A stretch of 64,000 nucleotides of DNA from Tillandsia leiboldiana (GCA_029204045.2 CM055076.1:19904269-19968268), one strand, 5' to 3'. Positions 48,380 through 58,956 are shown, numbered from the stretch's first letter. A program made the numbers and translations. Notes: generated from the letters alone by a model not told the origin.

Positions 48380-48720
48380 GTGCAAGCCAAGTTTTGTTTT
48401 GAACTTTTTTTTGAAATAATCCTCCCAATTTTTAAAATTTGCAAAATGACCCTTTCAAAAAAAAATTTGTAAAAATAATTCTGCTTTCGCCACACGGGCG
48501 CCACATTGGGTGGTCAACTTGAAGACGCCGAGCGACTCAGCGCCTTCACAAAATTCTGTGAAGCTGCTGAGTTGCTCGACGCCTTCAGTGTGGCTGGCGA
48601 CTTGACAAATTTTTTTGAAAATTGGCCAAGTCCTCAGGGTGTAATGTTGCACTAAAGGCGCTGAGTCGCTCGGCGTCTTTAGTGTTAAACACTAAAGGCG
48701 CTGAGTTTTCAGTAACTTCT
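48380..48720. repeat. Inverted and direct GCGCTGAGTCGCTCGGCG-type repeats
   Basis: The word GCGCTGAGTCGCTCGGCG and its complement occur several times (near 48522, 48560, 48657 and 48695), with CTTTAGTGTTAAACACTAAAGG in between, itself an inverted repeat. The preceding CAAAATGACCCTTTC-rich stretch is repeat-like. Probably part of an uncharacterised transposon between the PPR gene and the NUDT3 remnant. Confidence 0.5.
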
Positions 48721-48828
48721 TCAGGCTAAAGAAATAAGGCAACAAAATTTTAAATAAGAGGTAAAACCACAACCAGAAAGTAGAAGTGCTTGTAATGGAA
48801 ATAAGTCTTAGGGATACAAGCAACTTAC

Positions 48829-50453
48829 CTAGGAGAATCAGAGAGTTCTGATGCTTTAAGAAGCAGCTCAGCAGCTCTAGTAAGAGATGAACTGTACTCT
48901 TGTGAGAATGGAACAATGAAAAGATCATCTGATTTCAAGGGTTTCTCAGACTCAAGCTGATCGATGTTATGAGATGTTGTAAGTGGTAAAGAATCACCAT
49001 GGCGTCTAATGACGCTAAAGTACCCTGTTGCAGCTTTTTGCTCACTACTACTTAGAGTGTTCTTCCACAATTTGAATTCCTATTCGCAACAGAAAAAGAA
49101 CAGGAGAAAGTTATATATGCAAAGTATCTAAATGGCCTCATAATTTCAGTATATCATTTAACCAATAATTTAAATGGAATACAAGAAATTTCTACATGAG
49201 CAAAGATTTTAGGAATTTAATCTATTAAGCTCAATTTCATTTCAAATGAGTTGAAATGTTCACCTTAAATCAAGAAAATGAGCCAGGAACTACCTCCGGA
49301 TCCAATTTGAGGGGAGCATATTGACTAAGTTGTTTTTGCAAAGTAAGACTTCGTGACTCCATATTCTCTTTTATATCTGCATCGCATACATGCAATTCAT
49401 GGTAAGAAGAAAAGTAATGCACCAAGAACTAAGCATATGACTATGACAGAGGTCACCAGATTTAGTACTCACTAGGCAGAAATAGAGAAGTCAAGATTAT
49501 GAATAACAGTATAATACCTCCATTTCTTGAAAACAATAAGGAGATTAGGAAGTAGCTTTAGGTATGTAGAACTAAAATATCACAACTCAATCAAGTAAAT
49601 CTCTAGTATGACTGGAGTACAATGCAAGAGTAATATTTTCCTAAAGTATTTTCTCAGTTTCTTTGACCACTGTAACTTTGCCTAGTCAAAAGATTCAAAA
49701 CCTAAACATCTAGTTTTGCCTGGCCACAATTTGTGTGGGCCCGAGACTTCCACATTACATCAAGCTACTTTAGCATTGTCTATTGAATGAAATGGTGATG
49801 CCGAAAAGCCTCCAATTAATGAGGGAAAATGCACAAAAGTATTCAATTCATATTTTGCAAGAAAAGACGGGAATTCTATTTCACTAAGTTTGTAACATCT
49901 CAGCAATCTAAAAGACAGAAAATCAGAATAAAATCAAATGTTACACTTCTTTATTAATCTTTTGAAGTTCCAAATAGAGATACCTTTGCTCAATAATAGT
50001 AAATAGTTGGCCATATTGCCCTTCAACATCATAAGGTACAAATTCTTCATCACCCTTTGCTAGAAAATTTTTATACTCATCGATATGGATATACTTTACA
50101 GAAGAAACTTCTGTTTCCTGAAAAAATTACAATATCCAACAAGCTTTCATGCATCAGCATTAAGTAGCAGGAAAATACGAGCCATATAGGTATGATGCCA
50201 TATAGGAAGACCCTACAAATGAATGCAACACGACAAGAGTTTGGTACATATGGTGATCATATTAATTATATATGAAAGAATGCCCAAACAGTATGCAATG
50301 AACATGATGGTTGGAATTTTGAGCACTACTAAATGCACAATCAATAAGAAGCTTACCTGGAGAGTGAAGGCCACCAGAGGAATTGGATCCAAAGTTGTTA
50401 CAAGATAAACATCATTGTATTCATTGTTAATGAATTTTCCATTGTTGATGGTA
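48829..50453 (-). pseudogene. NUDT3: NUDT3-like gene remnant (Nudix hydrolase / dipeptidyl peptidase III fusion), internal exons only
   Basis: Arabidopsis NUDT3 joins an N-terminal Nudix domain to an M49 dipeptidyl peptidase. Four exons with good splice sites are recognisable on the minus strand. E1 (50453-50357) has KFINNEYNDVYLVTTLDPIP. E2 (50117-49984) has VKYIHIDEYKNFLAKGDEEF and VPYDVEGQYGQLF. E3 (49376-49294) has MESRSLTLQKQLSQYAPLKL. E4 (49079-48829) has EFKLWKNTLSSSEQKAATGY and LTRAAELLLKASELS. The exon(s) with the Nudix box are not found upstream. The roughly 100 residues that normally separate E3 from E4 are missing from the 214-bp gap, and the zinc peptidase part after E4 is absent. 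The E2 to E3 phase also appears off by one. Function as an enzyme is therefore very unlikely. Exon calls were made by hand. Confidence 0.85.
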
Positions 50454-52289
50454 CTGCACGAAAAAAAGTAATAAATGTTTTTTAACTTCATAAGGTCTTA
50501 AGACCAACAAATTTTCAGTAACTAAAATGAGGCATTGTATACATGATGGTATGTCAAGTACCAAGTAGAAATATTAACAGCTTGCAGGAGTCTCTTAGTT
50601 AAAATTTACTTTAACTGTCCATTCTGACTTTCAAAATTTTCAAGTGTTATATTATGATAGTTCAACCAGAATGCCCATTCCCATTATGATATTATTTCTA
50701 TTGGGCAGTAGTCTCATATGAGGAAACAGACCAAACTTTAACTTCAGTAAACATATTTAATACTTAGCAGTAACTTTACATGGCATTAGCAGTAACTTCA
50801 CATAACATAACAAGATTTTTAAGATTGTCTACTGAATTCACTCACAAAGGACATGATCATGGAATACATTGGAGCAAGCATGAGATGAAGCAGCAATTTA
50901 GCCTACTATGAAAATTGAAAAAAAAAAAAAAAAAAAAAAAAAAAAAGCCTGCTGATTCATGCTAAGTTTGCATTACAATAACCAATAAAGATTATTAAAG
51001 AGACCCATTAGTTAATCGTCATGCTGGGGCCAAGACATACGCTAGCTACAATAGCATGCTCGTTTAAAGCATTGAAATGACCAGGGCTGGTCTCAATAGC
51101 ATGCTCGTTCAGCTGCAAATTCCTTTTGAGTTTTCACATTTAATAGTCCAAGGAAGAGAAAAGAACAAAAAAAAAAAAAAATTGGGAGTAGCCCTGCATA
51201 ATTTCATGACATAGTTTGTTAACAAGGCAATTGAACCGTATATCTCAGGTTCCTGAACTGTGGCCGGATAAAGTAACTAAGTGTTGCATGAAATACAGAT
51301 TTTGTACATTACAAAATAGTGCAAGGAAGGACCAACAAGTATTGCAGAGAGAGAAGTAAAGGTTCCAAAGTTGTGTCTGTTCAGGTATTCCGCACCTTTG
51401 CAAAATCATGTCTATTAAACTAAGCCACTCTCAAGGAAGGAAAAATTACTAAAGAACTGCACTAATTTATGCGTTGTTAAAATTACAAGTACGTTCCATG
51501 GCCCGTATACCTGCAGTAGAAAATAGAATGGCAAGAAGGCCTCAAAACAGTATCTTTAAAACTTTGAAGACCAAGTATAACAACAAAGTATAACAACAGA
51601 ATCATTCATGAGCCTACCTTAACTTTTTCCTAAACTCAAAACTTCTCAAGAAAAAACAACATTATCACACCTATGCATTTTGTCATTCATCAATTTCCCC
51701 TATGCATGCATCCTTCAGCTTATCCCTTTAACTGTGCACATTTTTTAATCTAAGAATAATATTATCCCTACGTAGGTTATAGAAGTTCATTTTTTGGTCC
51801 TCTAAGATCATCAAACAACAAAAAAAATGAAATGAACATCTGCTCAAAACACCAGATTCCAATGCAGCAATATTACACGACCACCAGTTTTCTCTATAAT
51901 GCAGTGTAGCGTAGTAAATATTGACAACGCCTACCTATGTTTACTCATGTATTTACTAATTACAATACATTCATGCAATTCCAATAATATTAATAACAAG
52001 TAAACTGACTGTCCAACTCTTAGTTCATTCTTATCACCCCTTTTAGAGCATCACCCCTTTTAGAGCATCAGAAAAAACAACCCCTCAATCTAATCAAACT
52101 AAACACATCAATTTGATTCCCTAGAAAATAACTAAAAAATTCATAATTATGTAGGATTTGAGCAAATGCAGCATCAAACACCCAAAATGCTAATTCTCTA
52201 AAATCCCAACACCTACAATTCATTACTCTAAATCAACAATTTGACTAATCTACGAATCGTAATTACAAATTGACAGCAAAACCAAATGA
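50454..52289. other. Non-coding stretch upstream of the NUDT3 remnant
   Basis: AT-rich sequence with an A27 tract at 50918-50946 and a local direct repeat (ATAGCATGCTCGTT at about 51050 and 51097; CACCCCTTTTAGAGCATCA twice near 52037). I looked for a Nudix box and further exons on the minus strand and found none. Probably a decayed long intron plus intergenic DNA. Confidence 0.55.
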
Positions 52290-52690
52290 GATCAAGGAAA
52301 AAAAACAAAATCTATTCAAGGACGAACTATGGATTTGAGATTGAAAGCTCTTACCAATGGATCGGAGACCAAATCGACAAGTTGCACCACCGAGGTCTCG
52401 GATCAGATCGCTGTGTCGAGGAAGATCGTCCACGCGGTGCCGAGAAGGTCGGAGGCGAAGAGAGGGTGACTTGGGAATGGGATCGGAGCTTGGAGAGGAT
52501 GCGGAGAGCTCGAGTAGAGGTGAATAGAAGTGAAGGAGAGGGGGAGAGCTCGAGCTCGATCGGAGGTGGGGATCGAGCTGGAGCTGGAGCTCGGAGGTGG
52601 AGTTCGCGTGAGCTCGAGCTCGGAACGCGTGAGGTATCCGTGAATGAGGAGAGGCCAGGTTCACGCAGGTCGTTATCCTTTTCAATATAT
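52290..52690 (-). promoter_or_regulatory. Orphan leader or first exon with promoter-like GC-rich sequence
   Basis: This GC-rich island ends on the minus strand in GATCCATTG followed by GTAAGAGC, a good 5' splice site, and contains CTC/GAGCTC-rich leader sequence. It would suit a non-coding first exon of the gene whose exons remain at 48829-50453. Open frames exist on both strands (140 and 137 codons) but neither resembles a known protein. Confidence 0.45.
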
Positions 52691-52743
52691 AATTATTAAT
52701 TGATTCTATATTAAATCATAAGTTTACTATGAATAAATAAATT

Positions 52744-52812
52744 GGCCCCTTGGCCTACTGGGCAAGACGTTAGACTCTAAATCTATTAACTCCAGTTCAA
52801 ATTTGGATTTGA
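52744..52812 (+). pseudogene. tRNA-Gln-like sequence with anticodon CTA
   Basis: TGGCCTACTGGGCAAGACGT, then TAGACTCTAAATCTA and GTTCAAATTTGGA follow the plant tRNA-Gln layout (A box, anticodon arm, T arm). The anticodon loop is CTCTAAA, giving CTA (52777-52779) where tRNA-Gln has CTG; such an anticodon would read UAG. The 5' and 3' acceptor strands do not pair, so this is a pseudogene or the head of a tRNA-derived SINE. The AT-rich sequence after it may be the SINE body. Confidence 0.6.
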
Positions 52813-53471
52813 GATTTTAAATTTAAATTTAAAAATTTAAAAATTATAATAATTTGCAAATTAAAATATATAATTTTTAATTTTTAAAATTTAAATATTA
52901 TCTAATTTTATCTTAAAATATAAAATTAAAATTAAAACTTTAAAATTTTAAATTTGAGATTTTTAAAATTTAATTTTAAAAATCAAAATCACTTTTAAAA
53001 TACTCTATTGAGCCAATTTTTTTTTTTTCTTTTTTGTCCAAAATTATTTTTCAGATAATAGTCAAATACGAACATATTTAATCTAGAATTATTAGTCGGC
53101 AAAAAAAAATAAAAAAAAATAAAAATAATTATCGCTAAAGTATATTTATATATTATTTAATAGCGACTATTTTATAATTGTCGCTATTAAATTGCCACCA
53201 AAAGTCTATTTTGTTGTAGTGTGGTAATAATACAATATTATAACTATTTTTATATCATTAGCTATAATAAAACTACATCACTGTTATATCAACGACATGT
53301 TACTAGCCGATCAATTAAATTGATTTGTAAGATTTGAATACAATAAACTACAAAATTTCTGAACATGAATAGTCAACTCAAAATTGACCTATTTGAGTTA
53401 TAATTTATTTAATTAGATAGCTCACTTAGTGTAATATTGATATGATCATTCCATCCATCTAATTAAATATG
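52813..53471. other. AT-rich intergenic sequence with a CACTA-like end
   Basis: 53125-53222 has the form ATCGCTAAAG ... TAGCGACTATTTTATAATTG ... ATTTTGTTGTAGTG, with internal inverted GCGACT/GTCGCT motifs and the CACTACAA-type terminus. 53365-53450 resembles 32850-32940. No gene. Confidence 0.5.
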
Positions 53472-53815
53472 AGGTAAATTTCAAATTATCTCATAGTGGT
53501 TTCACTCATTTTTACTTTACATCCGTGATTCAAAAAGTAATTAACTTTGCGCATTTGTGATTTAATTTATATTTTATCAAAAAAATTTATGTTAAAATAG
53601 GATGGTAAAGTAAAAATTTTAAAAGAACGATATAATAGTAAAGTAAAAAATATACTAAACTATATGAAGGCAAAGTGATTTTTCTTAAACCATGGAGTGC
53701 CAAAGTAAAAATAAACTAAATCATAAGAAGACAAAGTAAAAAAAATTTTCTAAGGATAATAAAATAAAAATAAGCTATACCATAGAAGGCCACTTTGAAG
53801 TTTATTCTTAAATAA
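53472..53815. mobile_element. MITE related to the one in the NLR intron
   Basis: The left end GAGGTAAATTTCAAATTATC and the right end CCACTTTGAAGTTTATTC are inverted versions of each other and of the ends at 29331-29653. The interior repeats GGCAAAGTG- and TTTACTTT-type words in both directions. Confidence 0.7.
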
Positions 53816-54831
53816 ATCCACTTCTCCCGATATAATAACCCATCAATTGGACGAATCATTGCCCATTTTTCTAACCCAATACGCAAATCTAAATAAATTA
53901 TAAATTAATATTTTTAATTTAACCTAAATAAATTTAAATTCAAAAATAATTTAAATTTAAGTACATAATTTTTTTTAATTAAACAGAAAAACATCTTATT
54001 TTAAGGACATAAGAAGTAAGAGCGTGGCCAAGAGAAAAGAGAAAAAAGCCAGGAGGGGACGACAAAGGCATCAGTGCCCCTCGAAATACCCCAGAAAACA
54101 AAGCCCCCATTGGCCGATAAGGAAATACATAAGAATATAAAGTTTTATTTTATAATATAAATTTGAATATGAATTTAAATAGCAAATTAAAAAACAAATT
54201 ATAAACTCACATTTTTAATTTAGCCTAAATAAATCTAAATTCAAAAATAATTTAATATAAAGTGATTAAATTTTTTTTTATATTTTTTATTTTCTAAATT
54301 ATATCCTTAATCTTAATTTTATAAAATAATAAAATTTAATTAACTTAAGAAGAATTACCAAATAAAAATTTTATTTAATTTTTTAATAACAAATTTATAA
54401 AATATATTTCATCTTTGAAAATAGAAATTTACTAAATATAAATAAAAATATTATAAAAAATAAAGGGATGAAAATAGCAATTTACTAAATATAAATAAAA
54501 ATATTATAAAAAAAAAAAAAGATGAAAATAGTAAATAAAAAAATCGGAGAAGAAACGTAATTAATGAGAAAACAAAGCGAAAAGGGCGGAAGCGGAAGTG
54601 GAAGGGGCGAAAGCGGAAGCGAAAGGGGCAAAAGCATTTGGAGAAGGGATGGTGCGGAAGCTGCGCACTTAAAAAAACGGCAGTTCCGAACATGTGTCGC
54701 CCATTTGGAGAGGACATGGGTGCGGGGCTTGCTTGAATCTCTCTACAATAAAAAGTATTGAATTTTTCTAATTGAGAGAATAATAAAAAAAATTATTAAT
54801 TTTTATTGCAAAATTAATTTTTTATTTTCCA
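53816..54831. other. AT-rich intergenic sequence with a small G/A tandem tract
   Basis: 54575-54640 repeats GGGGCGAAAGCGGAAGCG-type units; the surrounding frames come from this tract. 54420-54520 holds a 47-bp near-exact direct repeat (ATTTACTAAATATAAATAAA at 54427 and 54480). Nothing coding. Confidence 0.5.
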
Positions 54832-55319
54832 GCTGAAGAAGCCCACTGACGAAGTCCAACTGAAAAGGCTCAACCCGAGGCCCACAGTAGCAACCAGCAA
54901 AAGCCCAACCGAAAGGGCCTAACCCGAGGCCCACATTAGCAACCAGCACACTTAGAAACTTATTACTATAACTAAGATACTTGCTATATTTTAGTAGAGT
55001 AGCTTAATTAGCTAAAGTAAGTAATTAGTAGAGAGACTATATATATATGCAGCGATGTAGTATGTAATAGGCATCAAGAACTTAATACAAGCTTCTACTT
55101 CCTTCCCAAGCTCTCTCTCTCTCTCTCTCTCCCTCTCTTTTCCTGTCTCTCTTTCTCTCTATCTCAACTATCTTCTCTCCCAATTCTCACTCTCTCTATC
55201 TCAATACCTCTCTCTAACTCCTCCCAAATTCCCCCATAAGACCCACCATCATCCTCTCCGCCTCGCCGGCCTCAGAGCAATTTCATCATAGGCGGCTGCA
55301 GATCGTCCGGGGTATTACA
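54832..55319 (+). mobile_element. LTR of a Copia-like element
   Basis: The right end GGTATTACA is followed by ATTGGTATCAGAGCG, the usual Copia-style LTR end plus initiator-tRNA-Met primer site. Upstream lie TATATATATATGC (about 55040), CTTAATACAAGCTTCTACTT and a (CT)n tract at 55111-55139. The left boundary TGAAGAAGCCC is a guess. The segment AGCCCAACCGAAAGGGCC repeats a word at 54860. The second LTR is absent from the window. Confidence 0.6.
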
Positions 55320-55321
55320 AT

Positions 55322-55334
55322 TGGTATCAGAGCG
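55322..55334 (+). other. Primer-binding site (initiator tRNA-Met)
   Basis: TGGTATCAGAGC, two or three bases after the LTR end. Confidence 0.75.
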
Positions 55335-55930
55335 GCACGGTCCCAGAGATGAGCGCATCCATCATATACCGACAGGGCAACATCAGGCATCAGGAGCTAA
55401 AGGCAACAAGGCAACATCAGAGCCACAAACACTTGAGGGCCACAAGAGATTGAAGGCAACAACAAGCAACAAGAAACCGATAGCTACAAGCAGCACAAGA
55501 TCCAACTCACAGGCGACCAGAAATCGAAGGCAACAAGGCCACAAGAAAAATCGAAAGCCACCAGCAACACAAGAACCAGCTCATGAGGCAACAAGAAATC
55601 GAAGGCAACCAGGCAACAAAAAACCGAGGGCTCGAAGGCAACAAGAAACCGAAGGCAACCAGGCAACAACCAGTCGAGAGCAACAAGCAGCACAACAACC
55701 ATAAATCGAAGGCAACAAACAACTACCCACCAGATCGCAGGAAACAAGATCACAAGGCCACAATACCTGCTGCTCGCAGACCACAAGAATCAAAGGCAAC
55801 AAGGCAACAAGGCAACAGAGCACACCACCAGCAGCTCGCAGGAAGCAAGAACCGAAGGCAACGCATCAAACAGCGAGCCGACAGGAGCAAATGGGAGGGC
55901 CAATCAGTGTGCAATTAACCAAACACCTTG
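55335..55930 (+). repeat. Low-complexity GGCAACAAG-type tract in place of gag
   Basis: Directly after the primer site the sequence becomes an irregular array of words such as GAAGGCAACAAG, AGGCAACCAG and GAAATCGAAGG. It encodes Gln/Asn/Lys/Arg-rich frames on the plus strand and Cys/Leu/Phe-rich frames on the minus strand, without any gag domain. The array probably arose by slippage inside a non-autonomous element. Confidence 0.6.
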
Positions 55931-56089
55931 CAGGCATCAGGTACTAGAGCATCACACACTAGCTGCTATCCAATTTCATAATTAAGCCGCATTATAGCAA
56001 ATAGCCTCCACCTGGATTTTGTCAAGTTAGTAATAAGGAAATCAGATTGAAGAAGTTAAGATAAAGGATCTCAAGTTACATTTTTTTTT

Positions 56090-56754
56090 TAACTATAATA
56101 TGAATTAAATATAAATTTAAATATTTTTGAACTTTAATGCTATTTCAATATTAAATTAACAATTTAAATTTCATTTTAAAAATAGAAACCTTCTATTTAA
56201 GTAAATAATAAAAGTTGGGTTTAGAAGTACATTATAAATTAAATTTAAATTTAAAATAGATTAATATTTTTGAACTTTCACGTTATTTTAATATTGGATT
56301 AACAATTTGAATTGAAATGTATTATTAATTAAAATATATATATTTTCTTTTTGAAAATTAAATTTAGATTTAAATTTGAACTTAATTATTAATATTATAA
56401 ATGTAAAGTTTAAACTTCAGTTAAATTTTAAATTTTAATTTATGAAGGTTTGTTACTTATCAAATTACCCACTATCTAATTTGGTAAAAAGCAAAATTAA
56501 ATAAGAAAACAAAAATTTATTGGATGTTATCAAATTTTGTAATTAGGCTGGAATACTATTAATAGCACCAAGTCATTGGTGCTATTAAGTTTTTAATCGT
56601 TGAATTAAAAGATGTGTGGTTGAGATTATAGTGGACCCCTTGGATTTAATGGGTAGTTGGAAAAATAGTAAAATCTAACGGATAAAAATGATCAAACGGT
56701 ACAAAATTTGATAGCACCAAATGCTTGGTGCTATCGATAGTATAAGTAGCCGGA

Positions 56755-56805
<51 letters not shown>

Positions 56806-56955
56806 AACTTGTTGAGCAAGTAATTACTTTATAAAAATTAATTTTAACCTTAAGAATGAACAGCTAAGATCTAAACAAGCCAGTGTATTAAAGCATATCT
56901 CTATAATAAAATTTTCAAAGAGTATTAATATATTGAGCTAGGCTAGTATGCTTTC
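56090..56955. repeat. Second copy of the AT-rich block at 33537-34240
   Basis: See matches named for the first copy. It is extended by the insertion at 56551-56757 and by an (AT)n(GT)n microsatellite at 56758-56804. Confidence 0.75.
56551..56757. mobile_element. Small fold-back MITE
   Basis: Left arm ACTATTAATAGCACCAAGTC with TTGGTGCTATTAAG, right arm GATAGCACCAAATGCTTGGTGC with TATCGATAGTATAA: inverted repeats around a short centre. It interrupts the duplicated block (absent near 33985). A related fragment lies at 39565-39840. Confidence 0.7.
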
Positions 56956-56959
56956 GAAA

Positions 56960-57375
56960 GATTTAGGAGGAATGAGCTCTTGAATGCTGCCAGCCAATAT
57001 GGAGGAACCTGAGAATAGAATCTTGGAGACTTTTGCATGGCAAAGCAATAGAGTATGACTGCCTTATTTGATTCCCCAAGAAATATTTTTGAATGCTTCT
57101 TAAAAGAGGGGAGGAAATGACATGGAGGTTTCATAGATAAGACTTACAAATCAGGTAAACCCATAATCCTCCAGATAGCTCTAAGTGCAGCTACTTCACC
57201 ACAAAGGCAATTGATCGAACTCCTGGAGTGCAGAAATTAGTGAAAGAGAAAAGAGAGGTTGAGCTCGCAAAGAAGACAAATTGAGGAGGAATGAGTTCTT
57301 GAATGCTGTCAACCAATAGAGTATGACTGCTTTATTTGATTCCCCAGGAAAAAAAAAAGGCGAAAAATTGGGTAG
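56960..57375 (-). pseudogene. Relics of two NLR 5' flanks in tandem
   Basis: AGGAGGAATGAGCTCTTGAATG (56965) and AGGAGGAATGAGTTCTTGAATG (57282) are two copies of the NLR leader seen at 31730-31770, each followed by GAGTATGACTGC and TTTATTTGATTCCCCA. 57165-57250 preserves the leader near the start codon (CAGATAGCTCTAAGTGCAGC). None of the coding region is left. Confidence 0.7.
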
Positions 57376-57810
57376 TAATTCCACCAAGTTTAAGAATTCC
57401 ACCAAGTTTGCCTTAACTCGGGCCCGCTCTGCCGCTAAAGCAACATCACCGGTTGCAGAGATTGCATGCCCGGTCGGAAAAGAAGACACTCCAGTGGCCA
57501 TGACTGTCGGATTTGCCGTCACAGAGGCAACTGGTATAGCACCGGTCGCTCTAATAGAATCAACACCAGCCACCACAGGTGACACACCGTCAGCAGGAGG
57601 GTCAGTAGCTCTCGTAGCAGTCTGGACAGAGGGTAAAACCTGGCTGGTCCCAACGGTCACCTGTTGTTGTGCGATCTGCTGAACCAACCTCTCTAACACT
57701 GTCAGCTGTTCCTTGATGCGCTGAACACGGTCCAAAACATCAGACTCACTAGCACGAATGCGCCCACCACCACGCCTGCCAGACAGGGGACGTACCATCT
57801 CCTGAGACAC
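57376..57810 (-). pseudogene. Ty3/gypsy gag N-terminal fragment
   Basis: The frame starts MSQEMVRPLSGRRGGGRIRA, followed by a heptad-like LTVLERLVQQIAQQQ and an Ala/Thr/Pro linker, ending AAERARVKANLVEF. This is the same architecture as the start of gag at 20219 (QQLVQQQAAV, AEKARAKAVLMEF). The domain itself is gone: about residue 140 the sequence passes, through a 20-bp direct repeat of TTCCACCAAGTTT, into the NLR-flank relic. It belongs with the LTR and primer site to its right. Confidence 0.8.
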
Positions 57811-57949
57811 AAAACGGGGTTAAGGTCAATGATCAACTCAACTCAAATGCCATACCGGGACTCCTAATCCCATACTGTAACCCTGCACTCTCGCGTGCCT
57901 AGATACCCTAATAAGTCATCCTAAGGGTTATTCTAAACCTGTGGTTTAA

Positions 57950-57965
57950 CCTGATTCTGATACCA
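57950..57965 (-). other. Primer-binding site of the minus-strand gypsy element
   Basis: On the minus strand TGGTATCAGAATCAGG lies eight bases after the LTR end, matching the initiator tRNA-Met site with small changes. Confidence 0.75.
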
Positions 57966-58061
57966 TCTTAATCTATCACGCCCCGAGCCCTCTTTAGAAA
58001 GCATTTTCGATAAAATCTTTCCATTTTGAATAAAGAGTTGTGAAAAAACGTATAAATTTTT

Positions 58062-58205
58062 ATTTTTTTTGAGAGAAAAGTAGCATGCTATCTGCTTCGT
58101 TTATTTTGAAAATAAACTTAAGTAGAAATATAAAGCAACTAGGCTTCGAACTTGGGACCTCGGATATCAACCACCAAACCCTTTTCCACTTGCACTAGGA
58201 ACAAC
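58062..58205 (-). mobile_element. SINE (tRNA-derived, Au-like) with LINE-like 3' tail
   Basis: On the minus strand: GTGCAAGTGGAAAAGGGTTT (A-box region), GGTGGTTGATATCCGAGG, box B AGTTCGAAGCC, body, then ACGAAGCAGATAGCATGCTAC, TTTTCTCTC and an A-rich tail. The last 35 bases resemble the LINE 3' end at 25113-25150. It is inserted in the gypsy LTR. Confidence 0.8.
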
Positions 58206-58929
58206 CCACGACACTCTCACTGCCACGGGAGATGCCATCTAATGCGTCAAGACCTGCCAATGAGGCTCATCAACTATTCCGGACAGCAGCATAACTCATT
58301 TCATGAAAAAGAAACCGAAACGCATCTTATCAATTCAATTTGGGCTCGATTTGGGTCGATTTGCACCAAATCAGCTGTGGGAGGTTTCGGAACCTCGAAC
58401 AACAAGTCCGAGCATCAAACGTTTATCAAGCAACATCATCCAACACTTTCCACGACACGAAAAGCGTCGAAAAGCCCAATTAACACTATAATTACATTAA
58501 AGAAAGGGGTTTCAAGTGAGTCACCAAACTCCCGTGATTCGGAAGTCAATCGACAGTGCAAAGGCGTCAATGACGCTCCTCTGATTGCAGCGGAGCAGCA
58601 CCGATGCGACGACGAAGGTCCAAAGACGAGAAACGGCCGCGCGGAGGGTTCACGGGTACACCACGGGTCCGCGACTTCACCAAGTGTCCGAATCACAACA
58701 ACGAGATGAACACGAGGTAGATGAAGACCAAAGGATCACCGTGCTCCCAAGAATTCAGATCGCCGGCTAACGGATTGGCCAGAAAAGCAACATCAACTAC
58801 AAGACATTTTATCGAGCACCAAGCGGGCATCGTTGAAACCACAATTTCGAAGATCAATACCTGCGACTTGAGGGAGCACGATCATGTACTGGTGTAGAAG
58901 AGTTTCGTGCTCGTTAGAGGAGGGCAGCA

Positions 58930-58956
58930 ACAAGGCAGCAGCAGCAGCAGCAGCAA
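58930..58956. repeat. (CAG)n microsatellite
   Basis: AGGCAGCAGCAGCAGCAGCA within the LTR. Confidence 0.85.

Noticed and set aside
58152..58709. 185-codon frame
   Set aside because: It spans the SINE and gypsy LTR boundary and resembles no protein.
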